From assembly GCA_012934845.2 (NCBI GenBank), contig WNNJ02003650.1, positions 56,390-120,389 of the forward strand: a stretch of DNA of 64,000 nt. Direction: 5' to 3'. The notes under the pieces are model-generated. The model was not told the origin of the DNA and made no database searches. It was given only the letters and a program-made list of their open reading frames with translations. The translations under genes and the position numbers were made by a program. Below are positions 44,340-56,379 of the stretch, piece by piece. The DNA is from Pomphorhynchus laevis (lineage: Eukaryota; Acanthocephala; Palaeacanthocephala; Echinorhynchida; Pomphorhynchidae). Position 1 is the stretch's first letter. Each line of letters opens with the position of its first letter.

Positions 44340-44580
44340 GTTAGTTACACGATGCTACAAGTTTTGATGTTAATATATCATGCACAAGTGGGAATGTGGA
44401 GGGGAAGGAAATGCGGAGGTATTAAAGGGGAAAGAGAAATGGGAAAGATGGAAGGGGATGAAGAAAGCGGAAAGGTATAAAGCGGGAATAGGGCAAACGG
44501 GAATTGGTTGGAGGCGAGGGAAGGTGATAGGGACACGAGAGGGTGAGAAGGGGGTTATTTAACAAACCCTTACAACTATA
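44340..44580 (-). other. Strand-biased purine/pyrimidine tract
   Basis: The plus strand is almost pure purine (ggaggggaaggaaatgcgga-like) over about 180 bp, so the minus strand is C/T-rich. It may be the 3' UTR of the CR1-like fragment that lies just upstream on the minus strand. The 60-codon plus ORF has no domain. Confidence 0.4.
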
Positions 44581-44744
44581 TAATTTTTAAGGTGAATAAG
44601 TCATATTCAACACACGAACTGTTTCTGTTTCTTTTTTAAATGACAATACTACAATGGAGTTGATAAAATAACAATGTATTATTACGGATATTTCAGCAAC
44701 GTATATAAGTATAGATTAATTGGTTGCTTCCTCCATGGGTAAAT

Positions 44745-45445
44745 TCTTTTTTAATTCGGCTAAGCCGTTACAATAAACTATTGTATCTTTAAGCTTATTT
44801 CATAATCCGACGACTCGACGATCAAATTGGACAGATCTTGATTTCTAAACCTATCTCTATGCAAGGTCAGACCATGACCTCGGAGCATATCCGATGTTCG
44901 CATGTTAATGCATCCTCAAAGAGGATGATTTGATTAATTGTAAATTTACCCAACCATACACATGTCGATGTACCGGCGTGTCTAACTGACGGTCTCAAGC
45001 CGAAGTACTTTTAGTCTTTCAAGGTAGGGCAATGATTTCAACATTGGTGCTAGCCTGGTAGCTTTATGAAGTACCCTCTCTGAATGAATATGTTATATAG
45101 CATTATAGGAAGTACACACGGAGCAGCTCACATAAGTTGGCTCAACACATTGGCAGAAATCAAAGGCGAAGGGCAATTGAGTGAAGTGTTACGAAAGTGC
45201 GTCTAATCAGACCAATCATCTTATAAGCATTTACACACATGTTCAGTATGTGTAGCAGTACTCAAATCATTGTTTATCCACACTCCCAAGTCCTTATGAT
45301 TGTCAACATGTTCTAAATCGCTGCCTTTGTAGTTATAAATAGATAATGACTGACTTTGAGCAACTCCACCAAAAACACGTAAATGTTTACATTTCGATTT
45401 TGATTGCTCAAAAGCATTCTGTCAAATGCTTTTGAACAATATTCC
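44745..45445 (-). mobile_element. CR1-like LINE, RT C-terminal fragment
   Basis: The minus strand reads KCKHLRVFGGVAQSQS, then HVDNHKDLGVWINNDLSTAT and YKMIGLIRRTFVTL, and ends LRGHGLTLHRDRFRNQDLSN. These are hallmarks of the post-palm region of CR1/L2-type RTs (HKDLGVWVDNDLSFSTH..., LRGH). Several frame changes. Only the C-terminal third is present, and it ends in a stop near 44777. Confidence 0.75.
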
Positions 45446-45596
45446 ATGTTTTTGTCACGAAATTGTTTTAAGTTCTCTACTTCGATTCAGTTCGGTATTA
45501 GGTATGCAGATGCTAAAGTCATTTAATGTGACCCCAATAAAAAGCTGGATGCGTTATTTCATGCATCATCATACCAAAGCTTTGCAATAACATTGC

Positions 45597-45985
45597 TCAG
45601 TATATTTCCTCTTCGTTTGTCCTCCTAATAGAGCATATCTCCTTATCTGTAACACAGTATGGAGATACACTAAATATGGACTCATACTGATCTGAAATCG
45701 AATCTACTAGTCTTTGCTTTTTCGAAGCAGCCAATGGAGATGTTTCAATAGTTCTGCTTGAGCTAAATGTACTAAAGGTTAGTATCTTCAATTGAGTTTA
45801 TTTTTTGATTGAGTAATTCTTTGGTTAATTAAGCTTGTGTCAATTTCTAGTTGATTCATGACCTCATAATTATTTTCTTGGGAGATATCTATTTGTTCTG
45901 GCGGTTTGTCGTTCAGCATATCTATTAAACTAGTTCGTTTCATTTTTCTTTCTACTTCTAGGTTCCTAGGATTATTCATTAGACT
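45597..45985 (-). CDS. Putative small gene or exon pair
   Basis: Two minus-strand open stretches. 45788-45979 starts MNNPRNLEVERKMKRTSLID and is acidic and helical. 45597-45776 reads SSSRTIETSPLAASKKQRLV and YESIFSVSPYCVTDKE to a stop at 45597. Between them gatactaacctttag looks like a branch point plus acceptor, but I could not find a donor that keeps the frame. Codon use looks protein-like. Unknown function. Confidence 0.35.
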
Positions 45986-46125
45986 TGATATATATAAAAG
46001 TTTTGAGAGAAAAATACATAAAATACATTAAAAAGTTTTGAGAGATAACATACACGATATTTAAATTTTGACTTACAACTACGAGCCAGCGAAGCAACTT
46101 GAAGCAAGTGATTTGAAACACAACC

Positions 46126-47890
46126 ATGCCCGAATCCGGTCAGTGCGCGAGCTGTCATAGAAAATTCAGATTGACATGGATGCGCACTATTATACACGAC
46201 ATCTTTGGAAATATGCACTCTCTTCACGCCCCGGGTAACGGTGATACGCAGTCAAACCCCGAGACTAACTCTGATTTAGTGACTGTTACACCTGCCTGCG
46301 TGTTGAAATGCTTGAGGGTGTCCGCACAGTTCGAAGGATTTCCATCGCCTCTCGACCAGAAATTGCAGCCCGCCTGTCTGATTTGATTTCCGCGATTGTG
46401 TCCAACGTTGAAGATGAACGAGCCTGGATAGCCTTGCTGGCCTTCCACAAGCAAGTCCTTCGAGTCCCACAGCGCAACAATGTCAAATCTATTCTTTGTT
46501 TATCAAACATTTTGAAACAGAACTGTGTCTTTAACGGTATAACTATACACTGTGTTTCTCCGTCCGAGGACATCACGACAGGCAATAGACAGCCCCCATC
46601 CACAGCCAATCGGAAACGTGATAGGTTGTACGAGTGAGTGTCTGAGAAACTAGAGGACGGGGATTATCTGGAGCATCGCGATTATTAGGCTGTTATGAAT
46701 CCTTCCTCGTCCCCTGTCAGGAGACATTGGAGCATCTTCGAGACCAACAACTACATGTATCGAGCCCCCTTTATTAGGCATAATGCGACATCCACACCTT
46801 GTAGGGTTCTATAGAAATTTACAGCCCATTATCTGATGCCCTAATTTACACCCAAGTTGCTAGCGTCGGTGATCTCAAAGTAGACCCCCAAAGCGTCCCT
46901 ACCTTTGCCGTATAAATATCGTGCGAATTCGTAACACATGCAATAAATTCGTTTCCTTCCACATCAACAGGGGGTCCATTCGGATAAACATCTCTTCACT
47001 TATAGGACGTTGTATACCCGTCCGCCGGCATTGCGAGTAACAGCCTTTTACTTTCAATAGTTGCTTTCACACGATTAGTGGTGACAGGCTATATACCAGA
47101 GTGTATCCGTCCCATCTTTGGTGCCTGTCTAATCGCTCCACGGATGAAATACGGATGCGTGCGACCCATCGCCATAGGCTGCTGTTTCCGTCGTCTGACT
47201 GGTAAAATGGTGGCTCGACACGCATCTAAATTATTAACGACTCACTTTGTACCACACCAGTTGGGAAATTAAAATTCGCGGCGAGGCCGAATCCACAGTT
47301 CATGCAGCCCGTCACTTCTTGGATAAACATGACGTTCCAGGATCCACCTTGATCAAGTTGGACTTCTCCAACGCGATCAATTGCCTAAAGATGTCGGCTA
47401 TGTTACGTCAGGTTCGTAAAAAGATCCCCGTCATTTACAATTTCGTCGAAGCATGTTATGAGAACCCGACTGACCGTTTTCACGGACTAAACATAATCGA
47501 CTCGTCGGAGGATGTTTAGCATGTAGATCCTTTGGGTCCCCTCCTATTTTCGCTCACAATATTCGAAATGTCAAAACTAGGGAAATCACAATTTCGTGTA
47601 TGGTACATATACGACTGTATTCTGGACGGATCAGTAAACGACATGGATGAGGATGTTAAAACCATTCAATTACTCGGTTTCAATTTTGGTTTGTGTTTAA
47701 ATCCAAGCAAATGTGAAATCATTGCAAATGGCATGGAGACATACAATCGTCTACTTGAACGGTTCCCAGGATTTACAGCGGATTGTGGATGTTTACTTAT
47801 GGTAGATTCTTTTGTTCTCTTGGTAAGTGCAATTATCAGACAGATGGATATTCTCACCTCATATCGTCACAGCGCAACTAGTTAAAGGTG
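46126..47890 (+). mobile_element. R2-group LINE, family B, copy 2 (decayed)
   Basis: N-terminal CASCHRKF motif (46140), then VRRISIASRPEIAARLSDLI (46318), matching the N-terminus of copy 1. RT pieces: CVRPIAIGCCFRRLTGKMVA (47157), LIKLDFSNAINCLKMSA (47350), VDPLGPLLFSLTIFEMSKLG (47521) and LCLNPSKCEIIAN (47695). The RT catalytic box reads WYIYD instead of WYLDD, so the enzyme is dead apart from its stops. The RLE end is missing. Confidence 0.8.
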
Positions 47891-48743
47891 ACATAGACTG
47901 AATATACATATTGTCTTAGATTGCGAATTCAAATCCCTACAACATATATAATCAGATCTCGAGACAGTTGGTGAATGCACCGGAACATCTTTGGTGACAC
48001 CATCACCCTTATATCCAAGCCTATGTTTTTGAATTATTTGCAAGCCCTGAGGAGTGACGTAGAGTCACAACGTCCTTCGTTACTTCGATTTGACTCTCCA
48101 TGTCCTATAATAGATGAATAATGTAAATCCTATTTTCTTTTAGTGACATTTACGTTTATCTGAATCGATGAATATGATATGTTTCCAAGAGAATTGTTAC
48201 TCGGTTGACTGCGAGCCAGGTCCGTAGATTTAGTCTTCAAATAAATTAACAAAGACGCGCAGCAGTACTCACAGTAAAAGCATTTATTCGATAGCACAGC
48301 TTCATTTTCCTCCGGAAGCGATGAACTTGTTCCCACACTACAATATTGAGGAAGCGATGCACTTCTTCCCACACTACAATCTTGACTTGAACATTAAATC
48401 TGATAATCCACAAACTTTGTTGCAACATCCCGATTTGTAGTCTTCCTCTGTATGACCATGATTTGAAATTGTTAAATTGATTTCGCAATTTGTTTGTACA
48501 GATTTTCATAGTTTGTTGCATTTCTGTATTTTCGGTAATGCGTTTGTACAGCTTTTCTGTATTTCGCAAGTCTTTTGTTTTTTTTTCGCATGTCTTGGCT
48601 GTACATAGAGCCTGCGCGATTACCTGAAGCCAGGCAACGATGATCAGCTCGCCACATAACTTCGTTATGAAATTATAGTTGTTAAGAAAGGTATATGGAA
48701 TTAAAATACAATACCGGTAAATTGAAAATACTAAGATATTATT
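47891..48743. other. Spacer with a 36-bp tandem pair
   Basis: 48315-48350 and 48351-48386 are two copies of a 36-bp unit (gaagcgatg-acttgttccc). The minus strand has overlapping open stretches of 60-107 codons with a KCFYCEYC cysteine motif (near 48260), which I cannot assign. Confidence 0.5.
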
Positions 48744-48957
48744 ATTTTGGTTTAGTGTTTAGACGTAAGTAAAAACTTATGTATTAACTTTAAATAACTA
48801 TATATAGTTTATTAGTATTTTGGAAAAATTCAAAATATTATCCAGAACAATAAAATAACTATTTTATCAGAAATCTATATTTTATTTACAAATAATATAT
48901 ATTATCTTAAAATTCAAAATATTTAAGTATCAATTTCCTTGAATTTAGCAAATTTTT
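48744..48957. repeat. Direct repeat, left copy
   Basis: About 214 bp, from ttttggtttagtgtttagac to gaatttagcaaattt, nearly identical to 49694-49915. Confidence 0.9.
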
Positions 48958-48959
48958 CG

Positions 48960-49260
48960 TACCACCTATATAGCGTCGATGATAAAGGAGCCGCGACGAA
49001 AGCCAAACTGGTCTGGTGGAAGTAAGAATTTGCGCAATGACATTAATCGATTTGCGAGGATGTGTGTAAAGAATTTTTATGCATGGTTGAGAAGGGTGAT
49101 ACGCGCGTTGGGGAGAGGGATTACAATTTCCTTTATAAAGTGCCGAAACAGCTGTGAGGTATAAACATATTTTTCTAATTGCGTTATCGTGGCTCGAGTT
49201 ACAACGAATCGTGGAACATTAATTTGCTCCGCATGTGTGCCGCGTATACAATCTGACACA
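48960..49260 (-). mobile_element. LINE RT scrap
   Basis: The minus strand reads NRLMSLRKFLLPPDQFGFRR then GSFIIDAI, the typical 'LLPPNQFGFRKGRSTVDAI' RT segment of R1/Jockey/CR1-type LINEs. Only about 60-100 residues are recognisable. It lies between two direct repeats. Confidence 0.6.
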
Positions 49261-49693
49261 TTGACAAATGATTAAGATATTTGATCGCTAGAACAATATC
49301 AGAGTATTTCTGTTGTTGCCTACCATTCTTTTATAGGGATCTAAGTAATAACCCGCTGAAGAATCTAGAACGATACGAATTCGGTGCTAATACACAATTA
49401 CGAAAACTGTATAAACTTAAAACATCAAGCCTGTAACTATTTATTGTTCTATAGGATGTTAGCAAATTCAGAGCTACTTCGAATAGATATCAATATTAGC
49501 ATGCCGCGGAATAATCATCTAATGTAAGATTAAATTTTTGTTCTTTGCTAGTTAAAAGCAATATGCTGTTTAGTTCTATTTTAACCTTAATGCTAAGACT
49601 TTGAGAGGAACATAAAACCATTTATAATTTACTTAATTATAGTCCTGCAAGCTATTGTTTAAAATATTTTTTATAAATTTATGAATTGATACT

Positions 49694-49915
49694 TTTTGGT
49701 TTAGTGTTTAGACGTAAGTAAAAACTTATGTATTAACTTTAAATAACAATATAAAGTTTATTAGTATTTTCGCCATTGCTTTGAAAATTCAAAATATTAT
49801 CCAGAACAATAAAATAACTATTTTATCAGAAATCTATATTTTATTTACAAATAATATATATTATCTTAAAATTCAAAATATTTAAGTATCAATTTCCTTG
49901 AATTTAGCAAATTTT
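49694..49915. repeat. Direct repeat, right copy
   Basis: Partner of 48744-48957, in the same orientation, about 740 bp away. It contains a short insertion (tcgccattgct) relative to the left copy. Confidence 0.9.
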
Positions 49916-49954
49916 CATTTATAGGAACCAAGGAAAATCAAATACGAAAACGAT

Positions 49955-50800
49955 TATTCGATATTTTAATGGCAACTACCATCATCAGGAAACATTTATA
50001 TACTGTCACCGCTACAAAATTAATAAAAAATGCATAACAAAAGAAAGCTATAAAATGCTAACAAACATCACATAATAAAGCAAAACAAAACATTTACATT
50101 ATCAAACAATGAACTAAACACATCACCTAGTAAAACACAAAATATAGTCCAGTGTTTTATTAGCCATAGGTTTAGACTCACTAGTCATGAAAAACGCTTC
50201 TAATATTATACGTGATAAATAATTGCTTTCGTAAGGCAGTACAGTAGCAATCCTTAGGAAAGACTTTATTTATCACGTTTAATATATTAAGCATTTCATA
50301 ACTCGTGAGTATAAACAAAAAGGTTAATAATAAACCAGACTATAATCTTAAGTTAAAAATAATGTATTTCTGTTTTGACAATACACAGTCATATTTACTA
50401 AGCACTATTTTGTGCTTTACTGTGTGATGTCTTTAGTTCTTTGGTTGATAATGCTGATGTTTTGTTTTGCTTTATTATGTGATGTTTTTACTGCTTGATC
50501 GCTTTCTTTTGCTGTTTATCTTTTCTTACCTTTTTTATATTGTAGAAATGTACAGCATATAAACTTTAAGTGAACATTAAGCGTTGTATTGTAATGTATA
50601 CATAGCATAGTAAGAATATTTGTATCTCTTGAAGAAATCCAACAAGCAGTATTCGATCAATCTTGCAGACTTTTATTTATTATAAAAATATCTTTATATA
50701 ATTAATACACCAATTATTAAATAATTAGTGTAAATATTATTTACAAAGCTGTAACAATTTTTCCTGATGATGGCAGTTGCTATTGAGTAATAATCTTTAA
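49955..50800. repeat. Long degenerate foldback (inverted repeat)
   Basis: The sequence is self-complementary around a centre near 50247. Gtgataaataa-ttgctttcg pairs across the centre, aaacatcacataataaagca (50065) pairs with its complement at 50475-50494, and ggcaactaccatcatcagg (49971) pairs with cctgatgatggcagttgc near 50763-50780. The right arm carries two extra inserts (about 65 and 150 bp). Both outer ends carry CTGATGATGG reading outward, similar to PLE ends. Confidence 0.75.
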
Positions 50801-53327
50801 TTTTTCTTAGTTTCTATAAATTAAAATTATCTTACGACATTCATTATTGTGATGTTTATATATTTAGGTCTGAAAACAAAACTATTTCCAATTTGCTTTT
50901 ATGTTCTGTAATTCAAAACATTAAAATTGAATATTTATCATACTTTAATATTGATACAGAATTTAAATTTTCTTTAATAATAAAGTCTATTTATATATTA
51001 AAATATTTGTCATGCGCATTTAAAATGCTTTTTTGCAAAGTTTCTTAAAATTTTATTGTGATAAAATATTAAAATTATAGGTCGTATAAAAATTTTATTT
51101 GTATATCAAGTAAACATTGGAAAATAGCTATTTGTTTGTAATACTCGTTTGACTACTTTTATTTACCGATTATTTATCCTGTCAGCCTATGCATATTTAG
51201 AAACATTAAAATTTAGCATGACATAATATTTAAATTTTCTTAAAATATTTGCGATGAGCATTTAAATGCCTTTTTGCAAAATCTGTTTAAATTGTGTTAC
51301 CAGCAACATTTGAGTAATTCGAAATCGATATTATCGAATGAGACCAAAAGTATTTTTGTTTTAATTATCTTTACATCTAAAAACGCCCTTCGAAATTGAC
51401 GTAATCTTCGAAATCATGTAAATGCTTTGCTTAAAGACGATATATATAGAGAGACGGTGTTTAAATCGTGTTATATTATCCCTATATATTCCAATAAGGA
51501 CATGCATTATGTTCAAATAATCAATGGTAACTCACTTTCTTACGATGCAAAAGCGATTATTTTCTACAAGTGCATATTTCAGACTTATTACAATATGCTC
51601 AAATTATTTTAAAACTCTTTGTATTTTGAATACACATCAATTTCTAAGTCATATTTTAAAAATTTAAAAACATTTTCCGCTTTAGTGACCTAAGAGGAAA
51701 CATACGAATAAGAAAAGTAAATGTAATCTCACAATTCATATGCCGATATCCTCTGTTAGTATAATGCTTGTTGATTCGTTAAAATTTGAACTAACAGTTT
51801 GCTCAAATCGTCAATCTTTCAGCTAGCATAACATATATTTATATTTAAAGTACAATTTTGAGTGTATATTTTTACTATAATTAAATTTAATGATAAATTC
51901 AAAATCAGAATGCACGTTTATTTAAATCAATAGATAATTTCGTATCCAATTTTTAAACTTAATTCGATGTTGCTAATTCACTCAAATATTTAATATATCT
52001 TCATCGCACAAAGTATAATTTTAGTTATTTTTACGATAATTTAAGAATTTTTGGAATGTTTTTAACTATAGAGAAGAAAAATGGATACATCAGTCACAAT
52101 TTAAATAATCATATATATCATCATTATATATACTTTAATTATTATTAGTAGTAGGATATGATATTATATTAGCGATCTCGTCAAACGTTACAATATAATT
52201 ATATTAAATTATTAAAATACTAAGTTCAGAAACGTTTACGCTATTTCGTAAGCATCATAGCATATACAGTGTACATATAAATTATATCAGTTGATTCAAA
52301 TGTTGAATTCAAATGTTAAATTCAAATGTTGAATAAGTTGATTTTCTAATTTTTATATTTCATAAAGTTCAATCGTCATTATTATTTCATTATTTTTATT
52401 TATTTCTGCAATAGTAAGGGAAATATTATTGATATTCGTATTATTAATAAATAATCGTCAATCATAATGTTCATTAAAGTTAAATATTATACATTCGACG
52501 TTACTAATATTTATATATTAATTATTACTGTAAATTTACTGAATTTTCTTATAAGTTGAACGTTCGGCTTTATCAAATATGGAAATATTCAATTTTAAGT
52601 TTTTAATTATTTGCTCAGTTTCCATATTTTCAGAGTGAACATTATTTTGCATGCATAGATCTTCACAGAGTAAAATAAACTTTATGAATATTTTTCAGAA
52701 GGAACTTTTCTCGCAATGAAACATTTCATCAGGGCATGAACAAAAAAAATAAATCAGATAATTTAGCTAAGGCTACATATCTTGTACTACAAATACATAA
52801 GATATGCAAATATCTTAATCATAAAATAATTTCTATAACCTAATGTATTTATTGTTCAGTAATCGTATTAAGCCTCTTTAGATTCGTAAATTACTTGATT
52901 TCCACATTAATTAAAGATTAATACAATATTGGATAACGCAAAAATAATATCTACAATGTTTAGACAACTTTACATTACAAGCCTATGTGATATTACAACT
53001 AGAAACTGTCCTTTCAGTGGTACAGAGCTTAAGCGGTATGTTTTGATTGTGTTGGATATTTCCATTATTTCACAATAGATCGTTATTTAAATTGCACAAG
53101 ACAATTTTAGCGAAAACAATTTTAGCGAAAATGTGTTAGTTACCTTCTTTCCAGTTACCATATTCCATCTAATATTAAAATATAAAGAATTTAGTAGCTT
53201 TAATTAATGACTTAAACAAATTGATTAAATTTCCTATATCTGAAGTAACCGTGTTTCTCTTTATACACTAAAGTCTCATATTGCATACTTAAAGTGAGGA
53301 TTAAGATATTAATTTAATATCTCACAA
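50801..53327. other. Long AT-rich spacer
   Basis: Very AT-rich with no recognised element. A 14-bp tandem (ttcaaatgttgaa-type, x3) lies at about 52296-52335. The ORF at 51427-51612 has no domain and is probably chance. Introns or regulatory DNA cannot be excluded. Confidence 0.4.
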
Positions 53328-53731
53328 ATGGATGAATACTTCCGATTTCATTCACCTATCGGCGTCTTTAAAATCCGTGATTTTAAACTAATTTTTAATT
53401 TTTATAAAATGTTTTTAAGTAAGGACAAAGTAGAAAAGATTGTTTTGTCCTGTAAAGGAATTTTACCCCGAATTGCATTAGATTATCGAAATTACATTGA
53501 CGCTTCTATGTATATTTGTTTTTCAATATTGCTTAGCTACACTTTTGGAAGATGGCTTGAAAGAAGGAATAATAGTGTCTTTCCGAGTCGATTGTGAGTT
53601 AATACTTAAATTTTTATTTTTATTCTTTCGTGTTTAGAAATTGTTCGAAGCTCCACATAATCACATACTCGTGGACTTGTGAAGATGATGACAAACTAGT
53701 CCTTAATTTTGAGTGCAATGATCACTTTTAA
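53328..53731 (+). CDS. Probable spliced host gene (44-nt intron)
   Basis: Exon 1 is 53328-53593 (ATG at 53328) and exon 2 is 53638-53731 (TAA). The intron 53594-53637 begins GTGAGT and ends in a T-rich tract plus TTTAG. The split codon TT|A keeps the frame, giving 119 residues. Segments include FKIRDFKLIFNFYKMFLSKD, DASMYICFSILLSYTFGRWL, FPSRLNCSKLHIITYSWTCE and DDDKLVLNFECNDHF. The pattern weakly recalls the N-terminal clamp domain of Rad9 (9-1-1 complex), but the protein is short and this is speculative. It could be the first part of a longer gene or a truncated copy. Confidence 0.45.
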
Positions 53732-54545
53732 AGTATTTATTAAAATTGAAAATTGTCAACAGTACAGAAAATAGTGGATATCGCTTACTTCTTTGCCCAG
53801 ACTGTTTTATGCTTACATGTTAATTAGAACTGTACTCATCCTAAAGATATATAGCAAATCTTTGGTTATATATTTAATAAAAGATATTTAATCTTTTTGC
53901 TTAACATAACTTCATTAGTTTTTGTCAAATAATTCTTTTAGCATTTTATAGCCTGCATTAAATAGAGTAAAGTCAAATAGGTTATTTGCACGTCAGGTAC
54001 CACATGATCTAATTATATGCAATTCAATAAAAATGATTTTATTGGGAATTAATATTCCAAATGGCGAACTCGTGTAAAAGTTAAGTTACATGTAATGCTG
54101 GTGGTTGTCTCATAACGCATTCATATAATCATAAATTTAATGAATCAAAAATATTGAAAGTTACTTAATTGGATTAACGGACAAGCAATTCTGTCTTAAA
54201 TTCCACATCGATTTCATGAAAATAATATTTTTATCTTAACAGTAACTGTTTGTAAGTAAGTGATTTTTCTTGAATTTTACTTTGAAAGTCCGATTTTCAA
54301 TCGACAGCATTCGAACATTGTAGCATGCAGTGCTAAATTGTCGTTTGATATAATCATGGTTTTAAATTATTATGTAGCAAAGATGTCCTGAAAATCTGAA
54401 CTACCGAATCTACAAATTGCAATGTCGATAAATAGTAAATAAATATTGAGTCTACGACAATATTGATTTTAGCAAATATTCTAAAATTAAGATTAATATT
54501 GAATTGAGTTTATAATTAAGAATATTATAGTTTTCTCTAGCATGT
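53732..54545. other. AT-rich spacer
   Basis: Nothing recognisable beyond possible downstream sequence of the gene at 53328. Confidence 0.35.
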
Positions 54546-54769
54546 CAAAAATATCTGCATCATTGCAGTGATTTTAAATTGTCGGTAAATCTAATATCAA
54601 ACTTGTTTAAACTATAATTTCTTGAAATTTTAAAATATCTTGTAAACACTTTGTTGAAACGACTTCCGTCATATTCTTTATAACAATCCTCATTATGTGA
54701 TACTACAGATACAACATTATTGTGGAACGTGTTAAGTTTTAACACTTCTATATTTCTAACAAACAGAGA
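54546..54769 (-). CDS. Possible host exon
   Basis: Minus-strand open stretch preceded by a good acceptor (ctctgtttgttag|AAATATAG). It reads NNVVSVVSHNEDCYKEYDGS and FNKVFTRYFKISRNYSLNKF, then ends in a stop near 54560. Further upstream (54800-54970) another open minus stretch reads NLHILTEKHKCILSLKIQQY. No domain is recognised, and AT-rich DNA produces such stretches by chance. Confidence 0.25.
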
Positions 54770-54829
54770 ACGCAGTTCAAAGTTCAACAGTTATATTAAA
54801 AACTAGATCTTTTATGGGCGAACAGTAAA

Positions 54830-56181
54830 TAAAGAGTTAATATTTTTAAGTACACCATCGAGATATGTGAAAACTTTTTATACTGTTGTATTTTAAGTGA
54901 AAGTATGCATTTGTGTTTTTCAGTTAAAATATGCAAATTTTCAGTAGACAAAACTTGATTAAAAAGGTAGTTTTAATAATTTTTGTCTGAGTCACTTTCT
55001 TTTCGTTGTATGATGTTCAAGGACAAAATGTTTGTATAAAGTAAAAATACATTAGGATGAAAAGTATGGGGTTGTATATGTTTGCAACTATAAATATACA
55101 AATGTTCCTTCAACAATTTCTTGAATGAATCACATCTTTTCTATGTTTGCAGTCTCAAAACAAAATGTACGTTTAAGGTTTATTACAAAATGTTGAAATT
55201 TCAATTTGTAAAAGTTTCAACTATAAATATACGAATTTTCCTTAGCGAGAAAGAATTTTTCTAAACGGGAATCTAAAAGTAGTCGGAATATTTTGTCAAA
55301 ATTTGATATATGACATAAGTTTAGCTCTGCATTTCATCATCTTAATTTATTTTATCATTCTGGCCATTGTTATTAAAGTCCGTAAGTATTGAAAGTATTT
55401 TCATTTTTTTGATTAAACTATATTGACGGTGGAATATCAGCAAAACAATCTATTTGCAGTAAGATATAATTGGATGAAACTTTTATATTTTTGTAAAATA
55501 GATTGCAAACTTATTCCATAAAAAAGAACTTATTATTTTAATTAACCAATTCTAAGCTTTATATCGAAATATTCTCAACTTTGATATAAAATTTACTAGA
55601 TTTTAACTAATCATTAAAATTCGTTTAATTTAGAGTTTAAACGTTAGCAGGTTTTAACCAATTTTTGGAATAAAGTGTATTTAAATATAAAAGTACGAAT
55701 TATATAATAAGAGTACGAATTATATTTTTAAAATTAATGCATTATAGCAACATTTTGATTATAAATGTCCTTAGCAAAAAATTAAAAGGTCAAAAAATTG
55801 TAAAATAAAAAAGAACGTTATTAAATTCATCATAAAAATAGCAATATATGTAACGACATTTTCAGGCATGTATAGAATATAGATTATTTTAGACATTTTC
55901 AATGAGTTGTAAATGCTCTCTTATAAGATAAAGTAATTTTTAGAATTAATAAAAAAATTTAAAATTTTTTTTAATTAAATGTATAATATTAAATTGAAAT
56001 TAAGATATTTAAAAAGCATTAAGGATATTGTAAATAAAAAATGGTTAATTCAGCAAAATAATTGGTTTCGTATTGAGCACCAAATATTTATATAAATTAT
56101 TAATCTTATGTATAGAGCAATTGTATCATGTAATATGTATACCTACAAACGATTATTTACATATAAGACATTGATTATATT
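54830..56181. other. AT-rich spacer
   Basis: No gene is recognised. The sequence at 56040-56095 (agcaaaataattggtttcgt, attgagcaccaaat) has a diverged counterpart at 61930-61985, beyond the LTR element. Confidence 0.4.
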
Positions 56182-56379
56182 TGCATTTACGTTCATCACA
56201 ATGCAAATAAAGATTTAAAGTTTTTACTTGTTGTTCGCTACCAAAATAACTGTCCACATGCAAACTGAGTGTAACATATATACAAATAAATCAAAGCGTT
56301 ACCGCAACATAGTGTTAATGAACAATCAATAGAGTTTTACCGACAGTGTATGAATTAGATGCACTGCCACTACGTAACA
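56182..56379 (-). repeat. 3' LTR
   Basis: 198 bp with TG/CA ends (written on the plus strand tgcatttacg...ctacgtaaca). Matches 60666-60862 with about seven differences. Confidence 0.9.

Noticed and set aside
48744-49915. Small LTR retrotransposon
   Set aside because: The direct repeats lack TG/CA ends and a primer site, and the interior is a LINE scrap on the minus strand.
51427-51612. 61-codon plus ORF as a gene
   Set aside because: No splice signals, domain or composition shift in a very AT-rich stretch.
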